This document shows, in pieces, positions 46,801 to 56,429 of a stretch of 64,000 nucleotides of DNA; the stretch's first letter is position 1; the number at the start of each line of letters is the position of its first letter. A model generated the notes under the pieces. That model was not told the origin of the DNA and did no database searches. It saw only the letters and a program-made list of their open reading frames with translations. The stretch spans positions 597,856 through 661,855 of the forward strand of contig NW_004797584.1 of the NCBI RefSeq assembly GCF_000002075.1, read 5' to 3'. Origin of the DNA: Aplysia californica (taxonomy: Eukaryota > Mollusca > Gastropoda > Aplysiida > Aplysiidae). The position numbers were made by a program, and so were the translations under genes.

Positions 46801-49483
46801 AGGTGAGACAAAAGAGAAAGAGCTATGATCTTATTGTTTTATTTTTCTTCTCTTTCTTCTGTTTTGTCTGCAGTTCACCGTTGGATCTCAGGAGTGGGTG
46901 ACTGTAGGTGCTTCTACTCACAATTTTAACTGATTTTTATTTATTAAGCATGGGGTTGCTATTTGTTGTTGATAAAACAACATTCTTTGGGTCGGTGCAT
47001 TTTGGCTCATTTTTGCTCAAAATCATGAAGTAGATATTTAAAGTGTTTTTATTAGACCTGCATGTTTGCCGACAATCGTCTGAAATCCGACAATCGCGAG
47101 CCGGCCGATGCTATCGCTAGGCCCACCTGTATCAGCCAATGTGCGTAGTGCGAGGCCTTGCCGACTGCCAGCGACCCCTTTTCTCCCGTCGGCTTTGTCG
47201 GCACTTTCGTTTTTGTGCCGACGTCGCCGTTTCCGACATAATTGTCGGAACCTGAGTAGAAGTGCGAATACGAAAGAGGACGACGACCTAAATTATTTAC
47301 TTTCTGTTTCGTGCTCGAGCGGCCATTTTGAATTTCGTTTGTTGACTAATTCAATTGTTCAGATCGTGTTGATTCTTTCAAGTCCGACTCACTTGTTCTA
47401 ATAGAATCTAGTCTAGATCGAGATTTATATAGATCATCATAAACCTCAATGGAGGATTCATATTCCAATTCTATTGTGTCAAACCCTATCATAGGTTGTG
47501 TTGTAATATTAATGTTGGTAAAACGCATTTCATCAGGTGCGTGAATTATTTATTTCATTATTTATTTAGAATCTAGACTCAGCTGAGTCCCTCTGTTCGG
47601 AATCAGATGTGGATTTCTAGATCTAGTTCAAGGTCTATTCCTATTCACTTGTTCTACAAGATCTATATAGATTTATTTAGATTACTAAATCTATATGGAG
47701 GATTCATATATTCCAATTCTATTGTGTTATTGTATCAAACCCAATATTATTATTATGGCCGTCGTTATTCGGACTCGAGTCCGAATATGAAAAAATGTTA
47801 TTCGGACTCGGGTCCGGAAAAAAGAAAGTGTCTTCGTTCTATAGATCTAACGTTCAGTACTCCCAATTTTCCGCCATTTTTTAGTTTCCCCCACACCTTT
47901 TCAGCCGATCCGATGCCCGCCGCCTCATTGATACGCCCCCCCCCCCCCCACACCCCCCATGTTTTCCACTTTCTTGGTTGTAGATAAAGGTAGAATTGAA
48001 GATTAGCAGACCACCTGGCACCTGCATATTATGAGCTGTGTAAAAAAAAAGACCGATTCGTTCAAATACACAAGCCTGTGTCATCTCGATTGTTTACCAA
48101 GAAAAAGTTGTGTTGCTGTGCAGAGCTGAGCATACGGCAACTTTTGATTCCATAGACCAGCGCACAATTTATTGCGTAGATCTACGTCAAGACTAGCTTA
48201 TTATTGTAATAATGATCAGTTGCCGGGGGAAAAAGACTGACGCATATATGCGACGTTCAACGCCCGGGCCGATAGTGCCCCCCACCCCCCTCCCCGACGC
48301 GCACACAGCCACACGTGTGCAGGCCGCCCATCCGACCCCGACACACGCTAACGAGCCATCTTTAATTGCTTCTGATGACCTCTTGACAAATAAACATTTA
48401 TTAAAAGTGCTATAACTTTTCAGGCCGGCCTCAAATTCATCATAAGATAAAAACTCGGCTCCTGCTCAAAACGCCATTTTGCCCGAAGCGATCACGGTCC
48501 CTACCCAGCCTGAGGTGAGTCACGAGTGAGGCAGGACAGGAAGCCGGAGTCACGAGTCACAGGAAGTCGGAAGTGATGTCAAGCTGGACAAGAATCAGAG
48601 TCCGAATAACATTTTTTCATATTCGGACTCGAGTCCGAATAGTCACTTCGTATTATTATTATAGCAATGTAGATCTAGATTAGATGTATGTAGATCTAGA
48701 TCGAGGCCATATGCTCCTTGCTTGTTTGTTTTGGAGTGTGGTTTAAAAAAAAAATTATTTTTTCATTTTGGATTTGTGCTGGCCTTTTTACATGAGGCCC
48801 GTTGCAGGTTCTTTTTTGGGTTAGGGTTAGGTCTCTTCTTTATTGTGTTTGTTGGGGTGTTCGCTCGTTGTTCGGAAGTCCTTCCTTATGACACCTACAA
48901 AAGCTCTAATATGGGGGGGGGGGGGGGTTGCGCAAAATTTTCAGACAATCTGGTTGAGGCTCACATGCAGGTCTATTTTATGCTTTTTTTTGGGTTGTTT
49001 GTTGCAATTGAGGGTGTTGCCAAAGACTGTGAGGAAAAAATTATTATACTTGGGCTAGGCAACATAAATTGAGTACTGTAATTTTTTCTTCTTCTTTGTT
49101 TCAGCCCGTCACCATCGTCGAAAATATCGCTGAGCTCTGTTGAGCGGCTGAACTCAATGTCTCCAGCAGCACAGCGGTTGGCTAGCAAGCGTTTGGGTAT
49201 CCGCGTGTCCACGGATAAGGCTCTTCAAGCCAGCTACTCCCCTAGTCCCTCTCCGTCACACAGAGTTCCCGGCACAAAGACTCCTGTTCGACTCACGCCT
49301 TCGTCCAAGCGATCAGCACGCAGCTCATTGCCAGGAACGCCGGGACTGAGGACCCCATCGAGTGAGAGAGGAAATGGGACGCCTACACCCACGTCGGAAA
49401 CCACACAGGAAGCTCCTTCTCTCACCGATCATTTGTTGAACTTACCCAAGAGAAAAAGAAAGTCGGCTGCTGATTTCTTCTGA
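34627..49483 (+). CDS. ESS2: ESS2 splicing-factor homolog (DGCR14)
   Basis: Nine coding exons: 34627-34743, 37923-38079, 42020-42172, 42946-43097, 44002-44122, 44715-44873, 45461-45663, 46687-46802 and 49105-49483. All have GT/AG borders and consistent phases, giving about 518 residues (human about 476). Family landmarks in order: RDFFPDIPKLEAQ, LTPATFETP, LDSFLARNTSEDSASF, VNTWKYVNENHVMYVPEG, ENTRFQHAPF, GKIGHDGKEML, TPSPAPGVADSPMMTWGE, ALRQVTRRFA, SMSPAAQRL, a Ser/Thr-Pro-rich tail and final KRKSAADFF. In human and other eukaryotes ESS2 is a nuclear protein found with the late spliceosome. The start sits 3' of GTAGCCAGCAGT and opens an N-terminus lacking the longer human leader. Introns are large and full of transposons. 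It is divergent from SPATA22 and convergent with ERP29. No defect seen. Confidence 0.96.
34905..35000. repeat. G/C-rich repeat with GGGGGCATGCCCCC palindrome
   Basis: CAAGCCCCCCTGACC, then TTGGGGGGGTTCAGGGGG and GGCATGCCCCC. Similar C-rich text lies inside the MITE at 62757-63025 and near 63500, so it is probably a fragment of that kind of element. ESS2 intron 1. Confidence 0.4.
35194..35910. mobile_element. TIR element of about 717 bp in ESS2 intron 1
   Basis: Arms of about 85 bp: left carries GACCCGGTAACCGGGAACAA, AAGTATACAGACCCGGTAGG and GAACTCTTTTGTGATTTC; the right arm carries the inverse with few changes. The arms are much longer than those of the pogo-type MITEs here. The interior holds GA/GT microsatellites and a (TAGATC)n array. 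No transposase. Confidence 0.75.
35662..35776. repeat. (TAGATC)n arrays
   Basis: Two tracts of TAGATC units (35664-35682 and 35745-35772) separated by variant units, inside the right half of the TIR element. Confidence 0.85.
37787..37825. repeat. (TA)n microsatellite
   Basis: Pure TA run, about 100 bp upstream of ESS2 exon 2 in intron 1. Confidence 0.95.
38277..38476 (+). repeat. SINE family C, tRNA-headed
   Basis: Head GGCGCCAGTTGCCTAGTGGT, TAGGCTACC (box A region), GGTTCAGGGTTTTGAACC (altered box B). Core GATGTTGTGTCCTTGGGAAA and CTCACTTCACCCAGGTG. Its 3' end is not present here; a tail-like TATACAAATGCTATC occurs later at 38866. ESS2 intron 2. Confidence 0.7.
38490..38864 (-). repeat. 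SINE family A, tail half (split copy)
   Basis: Runs from the T run and TTTTACGGTGCTCACAACTG to GAAAGTGGAGACG, where it breaks. The remaining head half resumes at 40522. The break sequence is duplicated on both sides, so a later insertion split it. Confidence 0.8.
39000..40451. mobile_element. hAT-like non-autonomous transposon (1452 bp)
   Basis: TIRs CAGAGATGCCAACCA on the left and TGGTTGGCATCTCTG on the right are perfect over 15 bp. The flanks repeat CACTATG on both sides (7 bp, close to the 8 bp usual for hAT). CAGAG starts fit hAT. No transposase frame is recognisable inside. It sits within a further insertion that splits a SINE. Confidence 0.75.
40522..40686 (-). repeat. SINE family A, tRNA-head half (split copy)
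   Basis: Continues the copy broken at 38864: GAAAGTTGAGACGAAAGC, then CCCGGATTTGAACCCG (box B) and TTAACCTCTAGGCCACG, then AGAGCCCC. About 1.66 kb separates the halves. Confidence 0.8.
40971..41781. mobile_element. 811-bp pogo-like MITE, family 2, copy 1
   Basis: TA-flanked; left end CAATGGAATCCTGTTATAAC, right end (plus) GTTATAAGTGGATTCCACTC. The interior (CTAGCGCTAGCGATGTTGAC, CACCCTGTGGTGC, CATGCCACTCTCC) matches the second copy at 50801-51610. No transposase frame. ESS2 intron 2. Confidence 0.8.
45183..45352 (+). repeat. SINE family B copy, plus strand
   Basis: GGTGGTTGGCGGATGCTCTG, GTGTGGTTTGCTCCTTC, GTTACTCTCTTGTAACACC and tail TTGCAAGTGTTGTAATA. It lies about 110 bp upstream of ESS2 exon 7. 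Confidence 0.75.
45984..46240. mobile_element. Small TIR element of about 255 bp
   Basis: GACAAAATGAGTTACTTCTC (46001-46020) and its inverse GAGAAGTAACTCATTTTGTC (46193-46212) are perfect inverted arms; the outer parts (CATATGTGTGGCG / ATAATATGAGAAATG) are partly paired. A single end is also present at about 301-346. Intron 7 of ESS2. Confidence 0.65.
47762..48648. mobile_element. 887-bp TIR element with nested palindromes
   Basis: The left arm (47764-47813) has two ATTCGGACTCGAGTCCGAAT-type palindromes separated by ATGAAAAAATGTT. The right arm (48599-48648) is its inverse, GTCCGAATAACATTTTTTCA, then TATTCGGACTCGAGTCC. Flanks are ATTATTATTAT-like on both sides. ESS2 intron 8. No coding sequence recognised. 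Confidence 0.7.
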
Positions 49484-49616
49484 AAGAATGGTGTGTGTTG
49501 TTTGCGTATAAGTGCCAGTGGAGGATGTGCTGCTTACTGAAGTGAAAGGTCAAACCTTTGTAGGATCTGACCTGCTGACATTTGTTGACCTTATCAAGGT
49601 GATCACCCGAGGAGAA

Positions 49617-49622
49617 AATAAA
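49617..49622 (+). promoter_or_regulatory. Likely ESS2 polyadenylation signal
   Basis: AATAAA 134 bp past the ESS2 stop codon, the first on this strand. The cleavage site is expected 10-30 bp further. Confidence 0.55.
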
Positions 49623-49859
49623 AAGTGAGGTCATAAGTTATATTTTGTGGTGCCGGTTTAGATGAAGATTTACAGCAATGTTTCTGGTTTAGATACTGTC
49701 TACCGTCGAGACTGGTCTGAAAATGGGTTTCGATGAAGGTCTGCCCACCAGTTTATACTGGCTTGGGACTTGTGACAAGGATCAGTTTAATTTTTTCCTC
49801 TACGTTTATACAGGCTTGAGACTGTCATTGACCATATTAAATATGTTTTTGTGGGTGTA

Positions 49860-50360
49860 GTTTGTTTGGGGGGGAGGGGGGGTTGTGTATGGGGGAGGAA
49901 GGTTGACTGGTCCCCCGTTAAAAAAAAAATAGTGCCATCTAGTCACTGTCGCGACTTATTTGTCAATATTTATACTCTTTTCCCCATTTTTGCAAAATTC
50001 TTTGATGTAAACAACACTGCAACATGAAGCAGTCCACCCACCCATACACCGCAGTTGTGAAACACCACCACTCCCCCCCCCCCCCCCCCCCAGTGCTGTT
50101 GTTACAGTTACAGTGGCCAATCAGGTGGGACTTATGCTAGGCAGTAGACTGTGGTTGATTGGGTGGGACTTGGGTAAACCTTCATCTAAATTGGCACCAA
50201 TTTTGCTTTACCAGATCCTGTTCTATTTTTTGTACCGAGAAAAAAAAGATGTGTCTTCGATTGCGGCGGCTTAGACGAACTTACTTGGCAGCATTGACTG
50301 GTTGTTGTTTGTTTTGGGTTTTTTTTCGGACCTTTTTTGGGGGGGGGGGGGGGGGGGTTG
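49860..50360. repeat. Intergenic G- and C-homopolymer cluster
   Basis: Poly-G runs at 49866-49882 and 50338-50357 and a poly-C run at 50068-50091 in otherwise non-repetitive DNA 3' of ESS2. No gene recognised. Confidence 0.6.
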
Positions 50361-50725
50361 GTAGATGCTTTATCAGAATGAGTTGTCAGTCAGTCACAAT
50401 TTTAGGAATTGCGTGTAAGTTGTTTATGTGAGCCAGGAGTGACTTTCTTCTTTGGAAAATTCTGGGACTCTATATGAGTATGAGCAGATAGTAGTAAGTT
50501 GTGTGTAGATGTCAGGAGAGGAACACTGAATGGTAGGAGCTGGATGGAATGAGAGTTTGGATGTGTGCATTTCCACTGTTTCTTTTTTAGAATTATTTCT
50601 TCCAAGGAACTTTTTAGTTGCTGTTCCACATTAATCTTTAATGTTTCTCTCATGTGTTGCTGTTGGGCAGCATTGTGCTGGTCTGTTATATAATCGCTGC
50701 CTTAGAATTACAAAGTTCCATTTAC

Positions 50726-51931
50726 CCCCCCGCGGCAGTGCCACTGACTGAAGTGTCTTTAGGCCATTCCCAAAGGGGGGACATTTCTTGTTCAAGCATA
50801 CAGTGGAATCCTGTTATAACGAGAGGGAGGGGACCGGTGCAAAATGTCCGTTATAGCAGGATTCTCGCTATGAGGGATCCAATAATAAATTCAAGGGAAA
50901 TAATAAAGTAGGCCTAATCTATGAGTTTGGTGTTTTGTTTAGTTCTTTTTGCTATCTCCCCTATGATTTTGCCCAACATGACCTCTAGGTCTTACTTGAT
51001 CAAAAATCGAATCAGGTTTCTTTCTCTAGCGCTAGCGATGTTGACAGCTCGGCGTTGTCGATCAGAAAGAAAGGGCTCTAGGCTAACTCGCCCGCTGTGT
51101 TTTCCCCCACCCCACTACACCCTGTGGTGCATTCCGTCTGCTTGCGCACGTCACACATTCGCTCCAACCATCACAGCACTGTGACCTCTCCATCCCCACA
51201 TCGGAGAAGTGAGAGGCATGGTAGGCCTTAATATTAATCTAAACTAGGCTTACGCTGGCCTATCTCGCAATGCGTTCTGCTTGTCTGTGCATGCCACACC
51301 CTCCCTACTCAGTCGCACCGGCCTTAATTGTTGACACACATGGGCTCTCCCATTTTTTGTCTCGCTAGATCACCAACACGTTTCTCAACTGGGGAGGTTT
51401 TACATTATGTATCATTGGTCTATGCACTGTGCACAGCAGCAACAATATTCCGCTATAACTGACTGGCATGTTTGTCTGATAGCGCTATAGCAGTATTTTA
51501 GTTACAAAGGTAAAGAAGAGAAAAAAACGGGGTTTTAGAATATTGTCTTTACTTTATAACAGACTTCTCGTTTTTTCCGGACTCATTATAATTATAAGTG
51601 GACTCCACTGTAGTCGAATTGTAAATGGGCTGACTCATGTCTCGCTCATCACTTTGCCTGATCTACAACAGGGAACTGCTGCTTTTTCTTTCCTGATCCT
51701 TACTATTACCATTGTCATTTTCCTCTACTTCTTTTGTATGTTTGTCACTCTCTTGTGACCTACTATTTTGGGGTGCCGTGATTGTCAAAGAAGACCTTGT
51801 GCTGTTGAAGCTAGAGAGGTGAGCAGTCTAAATCTGATTCCCTGTAAAGACTTCTCTGTTGACACCCACCCCTTGGCGTTCATATGACCTTATGCAGTTG
51901 CGAGCGCAGTAAAACCCTCTATTAAAAAAAA
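50726..51931 (+). repeat. SINE with shared tail, inserted with a 14-bp target duplication
   Basis: AAAGTTCCATTTAC occurs at 50712-50725 and again at 51932-51945, right after a poly-A. The insert ends CATATGACCTTATGCAGTTG, then CGAGCGCAGTAAAACC, the tail of families A and B. Its middle has GTTTGTCACTCTCTTGTGAC-like B sequence; its GC-rich start differs from both. Without the MITE inside it is about 395 bp. Confidence 0.75.
50801..51610. mobile_element. 810-bp pogo-like MITE, family 2, copy 2
   Basis: TA-flanked; CAGTGGAATCCTGTTATAAC at the left and (plus) ATAAGTGGACTCCACTG at the right. The interior is collinear with 40971-41781. It is inserted inside the SINE, hence younger than it. Confidence 0.8.
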
Positions 51932-52169
51932 AAGTTCCATTTACATTTTGGGCCATTTTGAGTTACTGAGACCTTGAGGTCAGAAATAAAATGTTCAATC
52001 TGCTCTATCAAAATCGTAAGATTATTAGGAGTTGTTATCATGATATTCAAAGAATTGCATTTGAAAAGGCTTGACATGTTGTGAAGCTCAAAATTTTTAA
52101 TATCAAATTGTTCAAAACTAGGCACAAGTTCTGAGTTGATAGAACTTTGTAATTCTAGGGTAGCCTAAT

Positions 52170-53010
52170 GCTGTTCGCTGTCTGATAGAATGATTTATTT
52201 TCCTATCCAAAGTTTCATCATGGGGAAGTTGTTCAACACTTTGCCTTTATGGCTTTTGCTTGTGGGAAATGATGAAATCTTATCATATATTTGTTTGAAG
52301 GATGGTCGTAAGTTAAAAAATGGTGCTCATCTAATTTGAATTAGATATAAATCTTTTGCAGGCAGTATTTGTGAACATCAAATCGCTCCCTATTTTTCCT
52401 TGGCCTTGTCTGTGGCATGAAAATCAATTTCTCTTCGGTTTATTCGATAGCATGTACCTTTTGTTTCATCATTTTTTGCCTTCTGTGGGTTGCCAAATAT
52501 ATTTTTTACAACTCAAGAACTTGCAGACAACCTACTTTTTAAAGTCTCCGATAAAATCTTGTCTATTTTGCTATGATGTAAAATAAACTGTATAAATGGT
52601 GTACTATAATTCTGTCTTGTGTTTCATTATGTGTGCAAATAGGGTTGGGACGATCACTAAAGACAAATGACTGGCAGGCCAAAACGGTGTGGTTCCTTTG
52701 AAGTTTCTTCAGGAACTTTAAAATCTCAGCCCAAAATGTTTTTTAAAATATTGGCCAAATTTTGGTAGTCTGGTAAGAATTTTATGGCACCCGCAACTGC
52801 ATGCAGGACTCTAGTTGGTCGTTTTTACTTTAGTTCAAGCAAGGTTTAGTTTTACTTTTAAAGTTAAAATGGCAGAAATATTTGTAAAAATATATTGTAG
52901 AACTTAAGTTTTAAAAGCGGCAATTTACATGTTTGAAATAACACAAAAAAATAATGGAAGAAACAATGATACCGATCCAAATTCTATAAAAATTAATTAC
53001 CGGTATATTT
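52170..53010. other. AT-rich intergenic stretch
   Basis: A decayed SINE-tail fragment is possible at 52780-52806 (TTTTATGGCACCCGCAACTG). Nothing else is recognised: no exon, RNA gene or bounded element. Confidence 0.35.
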
Positions 53011-53014
53011 GTGT

Positions 53015-53300
53015 CATGACTCGTTGGAATCAGGCGTTTGTCAATTTTGGGCATACTGATGTTGGAATCATCTTAAATCTCGTTCTTTTGTCTTGCTTTT
53101 GATGAAAGAAATATCCATAAATTTGGAATAGAAGCCGAGATATTTGAGAATGAACTTTGGAGGAGGTGGGGGGTCATCTGATGTCAACTAAAATTTTGGA
53201 GGAATTCGGCACTTGATTTTTTCCATTTCATTATTTTGATGAGTGCCTGATTTCTCCAGGAATGCACACATTTTGTACTGGGTAATTTTCTGATTTCAGT
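53015..53300. repeat. Dispersed repeat, pair of 4265-4560
   Basis: GAATCATCTTAAATCTCG, TTTTGTCTTGCTTTTGATGA and GGAATAGAAGCCGAG follow the order seen at 4320-4420. ATTTTGATGAGTGCCTGATT also recurs near 42535 and 5190. Confidence 0.4.
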
Positions 53301-53317
53301 CTAATGACAACTTTTTC

Positions 53318-53560
53318 TTCCGTTTTACGGCGCTCTCAACTGCATACGGTCATATTCATATGAGCGTGCGGGACACATTAAATATTTTCAGTTGCTAGGA
53401 AATTTTTGAATTTTGCTCGGGTGGCAGCCGAAGCCTACTCTTATCGATTTTAGACCACTAAGAGATCTTAAACGTGGGCAACTTGCACATCGGACCTCCA
53501 AGATTTTTCGCCCTTGTCCGAGGACTAGGAGGCTAGGTGTAGATCTTTCTAATAGGACAG
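53318..53560 (-). repeat. SINE family A, tail half only
   Basis: Tail GTTTTACGGCGCTCTCAACT through CCCTTGTCCGAG to GGTGTAGATCTTTC; the tRNA head is missing. Confidence 0.75.
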
Positions 53561-55000
53561 CTCGAAGTCTTTACTTCAGAAAAATACATGATATTCAGTG
53601 ATGGGTGATGGTTGCTGGAAATGGGTTGTTGGTAATAAAATAAAAAGATACGACAATGGAAGGTTGATTTTGTAAAGACCTTTCGCTTTGCTAAAAAAAA
53701 AAAAAAAAAGTGAAAATGCAAGAAAAGCTAATGAAGTTTAAATAAAAACAATTTTATTGCCTTAAAAATTGTGTACATCAATCCTGAAGACCAAAAATAC
53801 AAAACTGAACCATGAATGCATGTCAAAATAATAAATGAAAGAGCATTAAAAAATTAATAAATTTTGGAAGCTACGAATGACAGCAGAATTCAACCCATCA
53901 AAAGACATTTCTTGACCTCAACTCTCATGATTTGTGTAACAATGGCATAACTTCAAGCTAAAACACCAGACCATCAAGCTTGTGTTGACTGGAATGTACC
54001 GGAGGGGAAAGTTGTTGTCTCTGGTCTTTGCTCAAAATTGGTAAAACTGCCATAATGTCTTTATGCAATCAAACCTGTGCTGCAAGATAGCCTCGCCAGC
54101 ATCAATTTGAATTTTTAAAAATTGAACAAATGCTGTATACTCTCATTTAAGTAGACTACAGGGTATGAATCATCCTTTTCATTTCTGGCATAGGTTTGGC
54201 TGCAGAAGACTGAGTAGCCTATCATATCTTCTAGGAAGGCAGTAGATCACGTGTCCAAAGGGAGAATAACCTTCCCCAGACATTACATTATTACACCAGT
54301 GACAGTGCTCTACAACAGAATGCTTATACAGAGCTAGCTGTATAATTTTGCAGATTGGTGACTCTTATTTGTGAAACATTTTGACATATCTGCTCATTGA
54401 TTTCATCAAACTTATAATTTTAAAAAAAAGAACTCATCTTGTATTACAAAACAATATTTGACAGGTTTGTCCAAAGTTTACATCATAAGGAGGACACAAG
54501 TAAAAAGTGATAAGAACAGATTTTCGGAACGAAAAGTGCTGTCATGTTGGCAATATATCTCTGGAAATGTGACCATTACAAGTTTTTGTGAAAGAGGAAA
54601 GGTTGAATTTTCCATCTCAAGAAGACAATTATGAAGCCTACGGTCATAGTGGTGTACAAAGTCAAGTTCAAGGCCCCTGAAAGTCATATAAACACTTGCC
54701 TGACACAGCTAGCCAGACAAAAAAATAAAACAAAACAAATACAAAAATACAAGTGAAAATTATGCTAATAAATATATTAAAATACTAACCCTTCTGAGGT
54801 GCCCGTCCGGACTTTTGGATAAAGTATGCTTGTATAGGCACTAATACTTGAACATTGGGAATACAGGCTTGCTGCAGACTTTATGCTTTGCATTCAGTAG
54901 AAGAACATTGAGCACTTAAACTATAACTTTGTAACAGAGCCAAACGGAACTGAAGTATTTCATATAATAACATTATTTTTCATTACTGTACATTTGTTTG
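53561..55000. other. Intergenic DNA, possible distal ERP29 3' region
   Basis: AT-rich, no exon recognised. A minus-strand AATAAA (plus TTTATT at 53753-53758) could end a very long ERP29 3' UTR, but a nearer signal exists at 56050. Confidence 0.3.
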
Positions 55001-55004
55001 TTTT

Positions 55005-55500
55005 GGTAAGCGTTTTAAGGTCATATGAGCGCGTGGGACAGACCAAACATTTTCAGTTAGGAGGAAATTTTGAATTTTGCCCGAGTGGCGGCCGAAGCCT
55101 ACTCTTATCGATTTTGGACCACCAAAAGATTTTGGATCTTTAATGTGCGCAACTTGCAAACGGGACCTCCGAGATTTTTCGCCCGTGTCCGAGAAGGCTA
55201 GGTGTAGATCTTTCCTACCAGAAGATTAGGGGTGTGGCTGAAAGACAACAGTAAAAAGGAGCCAAGGAGAAGCAGTTGAAAAGGTGCAGAAAGAGTCAGG
55301 AGCCCAGAGGAGGGGGCAAAGGAGGTGAGGGGTGGGGGCAGAAAGTGGAGACGAAAGCAGACGACAGAATATAGCTAGAGAGCAGAAAAGGATGTGAAAG
55401 GAGACAATTTTAGAGAACATTTTTCCGTCACTACCCGGATTCGAACCCAGGACCTTTGAATGAGAGGAGAACACCTTAACCTCTAGGCCTTGAGAGGCCC
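55005..55500 (-). repeat. SINE family A, nearly full length
   Basis: The tail is shortened (GTTTTAAGGTCATATGAGCG); body and head are intact (CCCGGATTCGAACCCAGGAC, CCTTAACCTCTAGGCC). It lies downstream of ERP29. Confidence 0.85.
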
Positions 55501-56049
55501 TTTACTGTACAAATTTTTCCATATGAGAAAAAAAACCCTGTTTAAAGACAGATACTCCAAAGGAATTCCATGCAGCACGGCACAAAGTCCCATAGCTTGT
55601 ACTTGTAAGTTCACAACTCAAAATAACAATCATAACAAAAAAATAACTGTAGTCAAGTCTTACGACAGCTGAAGAAGCTGTTCATGAATTAGTACCATCT
55701 CATATTCCATACTGACTCTTTCTTTGGGTGGCATCGTTCCGTCTGAGCCACGACTGGCAAGCTGTAACTGTACCTCTGATACTCCCTGTCCGAAGAGACT
55801 CGAGACACTTAACCGTAAAGTTTGGGAATCTTTCTCTAAACGATTTACCATTCTATTTTTGTACAGAATCAAAATGTGCTAGAAGTGACATGTTTTTTCA
55901 ACAACAAAAAAACCGATTTGAAAATTGTCTTTCTTGTAAATTTCTAATGAAAAATCGATGTGTTTATAGGTAGATCTAAACAATTTCTCATTTTACAGCA
56001 TATTTGAGAGTAAATAATACAATTTGCCCTTACATTTTCTTACACGTCA

Positions 56050-56055
56050 TTTATT
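56050..56055 (-). promoter_or_regulatory. Candidate ERP29 polyadenylation signal
   Basis: TTTATT on plus is AATAAA on minus, about 375 bp past the ERP29 stop codon. It is the nearest canonical signal seen on that strand. Confidence 0.4.
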
Positions 56056-56429
56056 TCCCAAAATTCTGCAACATGATATGTGCAGATTTGTTTTTTTAAG
56101 AGTTACCTTGTTAATAACATCCCTGACTTTGAGCCATTTTCAACCAGTCAAAATAATCTGTTGCTCAGAAGTCATCCTCCCTGTAAATCCACCATCCAAA
56201 GAGTAATTCAAAATACTTTGAATATAAGGGGACCATCATAAGATATATGGAATTCATTCAAACCAGCTGTCCTTGCATATATATATTCTTTCCTTGGCTA
56301 TTCTGTTTGAAACAAACCCCCAAAACACACAGACACACAAAGATGAAAAATCTTCATTCACCCAAGGATATGACCAGAAACACATTATGTAAAAGAAAAA
56401 AAAAAAGCAACAAGTTGAGTATAAATATC

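Larger units (their letters stand above)
50701..52159. repeat. Dispersed repeat F, copy 2, interrupted
   Basis: Left end CTTAGAATTACAAAGTTCC at 50701, right end GAACTTTGTAATTCTAGG at 52142-52159. The interior after 51945 matches copy 1 (GAGGTCAGAAATAAAATG, ATCGTAAGATTATTAGG). A retroposon at 50726-51931 splits it. Confidence 0.7.
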
